Source of the DNA: Peptostreptococcaceae bacterium
GTDB lineage: Bacteria; Bacillota; Clostridia; Peptostreptococcales; Anaerovoracaceae
NCBI GenBank assembly: GCA_016650115.1
Contig: JAENWI010000040.1
Span: 1-8,829 of the forward strand
Length of the DNA stretch: 8,829 nucleotides
Direction: 5' to 3'
Shown piece after piece: positions 6,687 to 8,829 of the stretch; within the stretch, counting starts at the first letter, position 1; every line of letters starts with the position of its first letter. The position numbers and the translations under genes are program-made. Under the pieces are notes generated by a model. The model was not told the origin of the DNA. It saw only the letters and a list, made by a program, of their open reading frames with translations, and did not search any database.

Positions 6687-6695
6687 TGATATAAT
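6687..6695 (+). promoter_or_regulatory. Candidate extended -10 promoter for mtaB
   Basis: TGATATAAT is a perfect extended -10 (TG-n-TATAAT). The best -35 is poor (TGGTTA, 6666-6671, 18-nt spacing), as is common for extended -10 promoters. The start near 6702 would put the ribosome binding site (AAGGAG, 6703-6708) at the very 5' end of the mRNA, 10 nt before the mtaB ATG. Confidence 0.55.
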
Positions 6696-6718
6696 AATAA
6701 AAAAGGAGTGAGCTATTT

Positions 6719-8062
6719 ATGAAGGTGGCATTTCATACACTAGGATGTAAAGTAAATCAATATGAAACAGAAGCCCTGAAAGAGAGATTTTCTCTAAAGG
6801 GTTATTCTGTGGTTGATGAAAAAGAGTTTGCTGATATTTATGTGATCAATACCTGTACAGTGACAAGTCTGGCGGACAGAAAATCACGTCAGTACATTAG
6901 AAAAATGAAGAAGGTGAACCCAGCATCCATTGTGGCGGTAACAGGCTGTTATGCTCAAATAAGCCCCGATGAGGTTGCTTCAATTGAAGAAGTGAATCTG
7001 GTTGCCGGGACGAATGAGAAGGGTAGACTTGTTGAATATATTGAAGAATATATTCTTATGGATTCTAAATCTACCGACTGTCATGTAAGACCATATGAAT
7101 ATCTGACAGAATATGAAGAAACTGGAATAATTACTTCTATGGACAGTAAAACAAGGGCATTTATAAAAATACAGGAGGGATGTAACAGATTCTGTTCTTA
7201 CTGCATCATACCTTATGCGAGGGGCCCTGTCAGAAGCCGAGATTTAAGTGAGATAATGGAAGAAGCGAAGGCTCTAATTGAAAAAGGATTTAAAGAAATT
7301 GTTCTGACGGGAATAAACACAGCTTTATATGGATCGGAACAGGTTCTGGAAAATTCAGGCGTGGGTTCCGACGTAAATTTGGGGGTTGAGTCAGGGGTTG
7401 AACAGATTATAAAAGAACTTAATGGGTTAGAAGGTGAATTTAGAATTCGTTTGAGTTCATTAGAACCAACTGTAGTGAATAAAGAATATGTGCAAAGACT
7501 ATTGAAGTATGATAAACTTTGTCATCACCTTCATCTTTCAATTCAAAGCGGAAGCAATAAAATACTCGAAAAAATGAATCGAAAATATACAAGAGAAGAT
7601 TATCTGAAAATAGTTTATTTGCTGAAAGGTTTTGATAAAAATTATGGTATTACAACGGATATCATTGCAGGCTTCCCTGGAGAAACAGAAGAGGATTTTG
7701 ATGACAGCTTAAAGCTTATAAGTGAAGCTGGATTCTGCAAAGTCCATTCTTTTAAATATTCTAAAAGAAAGGGAACCGCAGCCGCAGTGATGAAATCACA
7801 GGTTTCCCCTGAAATTAAGAATCAAAGAATAGCTCGACTGATGGCTGAAGGTGAAAAATCAGCTGAAGAATTTTTTGGGGGCTGTATTGGTGAAACCAGA
7901 GTTGTATTGACGGAAAATATTGAAAATGGAATGATTACAGGGTATACTGACAACTATGTTAAGGCTTATATTGATAGCGACGATAATGGATTACTTAACA
8001 AGTTCGTTGAAATAAAGATTATTGGGTTAAATAAAGACGGAGTAAAAGGAGAATTGAAATGA
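6719..8062 (+). CDS. mtaB: tRNA (t6A37-C2) methylthiotransferase MtaB
   Basis: Radical-SAM enzyme that converts t6A37 to ms2t6A in tRNAs reading ANN codons, using two iron-sulfur clusters. It has 447 residues. The N-terminal methylthiotransferase domain supplies cluster ligands Cys10 (TLGCKVNQYE), Cys46 (NTCTVTS) and Cys77 (TGCYAQ). The radical-SAM CxxxCxxC is Cys155, Cys159 and Cys162 in EGCNRFCSYCIIPYARGPVRSR (read as two halves, 153-162 and 163-174), the pattern typical of MtaB rather than MiaB or RimO. LHLSIQSGSNKILEKMNR lies in the barrel, and a TRAM-like domain ends the protein. A Gly/Val-rich stretch at about 206-228 looks inserted. Translation uses AAGGAG at 6703-6708. Its TGA overlaps the start of the HIT gene. 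In B. subtilis this gene (yqeV) directly follows rsmE; here asnB and the membrane gene intervene. Confidence 0.95.
   Translation: MKVAFHTLGCKVNQYETEALKERFSLKGYSVVDEKEFADIYVINTCTVTSLADRKSRQYIRKMKKVNPASIVAVTGCYAQISPDEVASIEEVNLVAGTNEKGRLVEYIEEYILMDSKSTDCHVRPYEYLTEYEETGIITSMDSKTRAFIKIQEGCNRFCSYCIIPYARGPVRSRDLSEIMEEAKALIEKGFKEIVLTGINTALYGSEQVLENSGVGSDVNLGVESGVEQIIKELNGLEGEFRIRLSSLEPTVVNKEYVQRLLKYDKLCHHLHLSIQSGSNKILEKMNRKYTREDYLKIVYLLKGFDKNYGITTDIIAGFPGETEEDFDDSLKLISEAGFCKVHSFKYSKRKGTAAAVMKSQVSPEIKNQRIARLMAEGEKSAEEFFGGCIGETRVVLTENIENGMITGYTDNYVKAYIDSDDNGLLNKFVEIKIIGLNKDGVKGELK
7382..7401 (+). repeat. Short direct repeat inside mtaB insertion
   Basis: GGGGTTGA occurs at 7382-7389 and 7394-7401, a 12-bp period. 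It lies in the segment coding for the Gly/Val-rich stretch (GVESGVEQ) of MtaB. It is consistent with in-frame slippage that lengthened a loop. Confidence 0.6.
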
Positions 8063-8400
8063 CGACATGTATTTTTTGTATGATAGGGAATAAAGATATT
8101 CCTGCAAAGGTTGTATATGAGGATGAATACATACTTTGTTTTCATGACCTAGAACCACAGGCACCGGTTCATGTACTCATAATATCCAAAAAACACATTG
8201 ATTCATTAGATGCAGTTACAGAGACAGATGGTGAACTTCTTGCGCATATTATGCTGAAGGTAAAGGATATTGCAGCAGAATTAGGGCTTGAGAAGGGGTA
8301 CCGACTGGTGAATAACTGTGGTAAAGATGGCATGCAAACTGTAAAACATTTACATTTTCATCTTCTTGGTAAGAGAAAAATGATCTGGCCTCCGGGTTGA
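8059..8400 (+). CDS. hinT: HIT-family protein (Hint-like nucleoside phosphoramidate hydrolase)
   Basis: Histidine-triad hydrolase acting on purine nucleoside phosphoramidates or similar AMP-linked compounds; the physiological substrate in bacteria is not settled. The 113-residue length matches Hint proteins. The triad HLHFHLL lies at 97-103 (His97, His99, His101; the central loop His101 would be catalytic by family knowledge) and the protein ends in the Hint-type WPPG. CIFC (4-7) with His46 and His97 could form the structural zinc site seen in many bacterial members. The ATG overlaps the mtaB TGA as ATGA, with AAAGGAG (8045-8051) 7 nt upstream, so translation is coupled to mtaB. It sits between mtaB and rpsU, a known clostridial position. 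Confidence 0.95.
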   Translation: MTTCIFCMIGNKDIPAKVVYEDEYILCFHDLEPQAPVHVLIISKKHIDSLDAVTETDGELLAHIMLKVKDIAAELGLEKGYRLVNNCGKDGMQTVKHLHFHLLGKRKMIWPPG

Positions 8401-8424
8401 TAAGTAAAATATTTTTATTTATCA
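8398..8424 (+). terminator. AT-rich hairpin at the end of the HIT gene, weak terminator candidate
   Basis: TGATAAGTAAAA (8398-8409) pairs with TTTTATTTATCA (8413-8424) over 12 positions with one G-U pair and a 3-nt loop. The arm begins with the HIT stop codon. The stem is nearly all A-U, and TTAAATAATGG follows rather than a T-run, so it would terminate poorly. A 3'-end stabilising role is equally possible. Confidence 0.35.
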
Positions 8425-8468
8425 TTAAATAATGGATAAACTTATTTCGCGGCAATCTTAAATATAAC

Positions 8469-8497
8469 TTGCTTCAAAGTTGAATTGATAGTATAAT
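8469..8497 (+). promoter_or_regulatory. rpsU: Promoter of rpsU
   Basis: TTGCTT (8469-8474) is separated by exactly 17 nt from a perfect TATAAT (8492-8497), a sigma-A-type promoter. Transcription would start near 8504 and give a 68-nt leader before rpsU. The preceding 70 bp after the HIT gene contain no reading frame that I can support. Confidence 0.7.
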
Positions 8498-8517
8498 ATC
8501 AACGTTATAGGTAAATC

Positions 8518-8539
8518 CGTTTAGATAAGCATCTAAGTG
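8518..8539 (+). promoter_or_regulatory. Hairpin in the rpsU leader
   Basis: CGTTTAGAT (8518-8526) pairs with ATCTAAGTG (8531-8539) around an AAGC loop: nine pairs, two of them G-U. It lies 15 nt before the AGGAGGTGA ribosome binding site (8555-8563). It could be an S21 autoregulatory leader element, but a 9-bp stem alone does not show that. Confidence 0.45.
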
Positions 8540-8571
8540 ATTTTCAAATAAGGCAGGAGGTGAATTGATAC

Positions 8572-8751
8572 ATGGCACAAGTAGTTGTAAGAGAGAATGA
8601 AACTTTAGAAAGCGCTCTTAAAAGATTTAAGCGTTCTTGCGCGAGGGATGGCGTTATGTCAGAACTTAGAAAAAGAGAACATTATGAGAAGCCAAGCGTT
8701 AAGAGAAAGAAAAAGTCAGAAGCTGCAAGAAAAAAGGCTAAGAAATTTTAG
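8572..8751 (+). CDS. rpsU: 30S ribosomal protein S21
   Basis: Small basic protein of the 30S subunit, bound near the 3' end of 16S rRNA and involved in initiation. The 59-residue product is normal for Firmicutes (57-58 is typical). The S21 signature is clear: VVVRENETLESALKRFKR (4-21), then SCARDGVMSELRKREHYEKPS, then a very basic tail of Lys, Arg and Ala ending KKF. The start is an ATG 8 nt after AGGAGGTGA (8555-8563), a near-perfect match to the 16S 3' end. It has its own promoter and leader hairpin, and is followed after 30 bp by a YqeY gene, the usual Firmicutes pairing. The codon use and placement give no sign of transfer. Confidence 0.97.
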   Translation: MAQVVVRENETLESALKRFKRSCARDGVMSELRKREHYEKPSVKRKKKSEAARKKAKKF

Positions 8752-8781
8752 TCATATGGCATAAAGATAGAGGTGTTTTAG

Positions 8782-8829
8782 TTGACCTTAAAAGAAATAC
8801 TGGCAAATGATTTTAAAGAATCAATGAAA
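8782..8829 (+). CDS. yqeY: YqeY/GatB-domain protein, N-terminal fragment cut by window edge
   Basis: Only 16 codons are visible, reading (M)TLKEILANDFKESMK. This resembles the amphipathic first helix of YqeY proteins, small tRNA-amidotransferase-like GatB C-terminal-domain relatives of unclear role. The start is TTG at 8782, with AGAGGTG (8769-8775) 6 nt upstream. An in-frame TAG immediately precedes the TTG, so no earlier start is possible; the next ATG (8824) would remove the conserved helix. Its location 30 bp after rpsU matches the rpsU-yqeY order of Bacillus and Clostridia. The identification leans heavily on this context. Confidence 0.75.
   Translation, partial: MTLKEILANDFKESMK

Noticed and set aside
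1..8829. CRISPR array, tRNA or rRNA gene, toxin-antitoxin or defence system
   Set aside because: No regularly spaced repeats, cloverleaf-like segments, rRNA-like stretches or defence-gene motifs were seen when reading both strands.

Overview
The window is about 8.8 kb of AT-rich, densely coded bacterial DNA. Gene content, low GC, strong AGGAGG-type ribosome binding sites, two-domain clostridial-style proteins and gene order all point to a low-GC Gram-positive bacterium, most likely a member of the Clostridia. This is inferred from sequence character and remembered gene order; no database search was possible.

Left part (1-4393, plus strand): the 3' three-quarters of dnaK (its 5' end lies outside the window), dnaJ, prmA (ribosomal protein L11 methyltransferase) and rsmE (16S rRNA m3U1498 methyltransferase). 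This is the distal half of the classic hrcA-grpE-dnaK-dnaJ-prmA-rsmE heat-shock/ribosome-modification cluster. A 26-nt near-perfect inverted repeat lies between dnaK and dnaJ; its outer arms resemble the HrcA operator CIRCE, but its spacing is not canonical. A second strong hairpin contains the dnaJ stop codon.

Middle part (4390-6604, minus strand): a two-gene unit reading leftwards, asnB (glutamine-hydrolysing asparagine synthetase) followed by a 113-residue membrane protein of unknown function. It sits where rsmE and mtaB are adjacent in many Firmicutes such as Bacillus subtilis (yqeU-yqeV), so it looks like an inverted insertion into a conserved cluster. The small gene and rsmE converge so tightly that their stop codons share bases.

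Right part (6719-8829, plus strand): mtaB (tRNA ms2t6A37 methylthiotransferase), a HIT-family hydrolase overlapping it by ATGA, then rpsU (ribosomal protein S21, 59 residues) behind its own promoter and a structured leader, and the first 16 codons of a YqeY/GatB-domain protein. asnB and mtaB are divergent, with facing promoters in a 114-bp gap that probably restarts transcription of the distal part of the cluster.

Functionally the plus-strand genes cover protein folding (DnaK/DnaJ) and translation (L11, 16S rRNA and tRNA modification, S21, YqeY). No CRISPR array, transposase, phage gene or tRNA/rRNA gene is visible. I do not see convincing evidence of a wholly new system. The most distinctive points are the inverted asnB/membrane-protein insert and the CIRCE-like palindrome before dnaJ.
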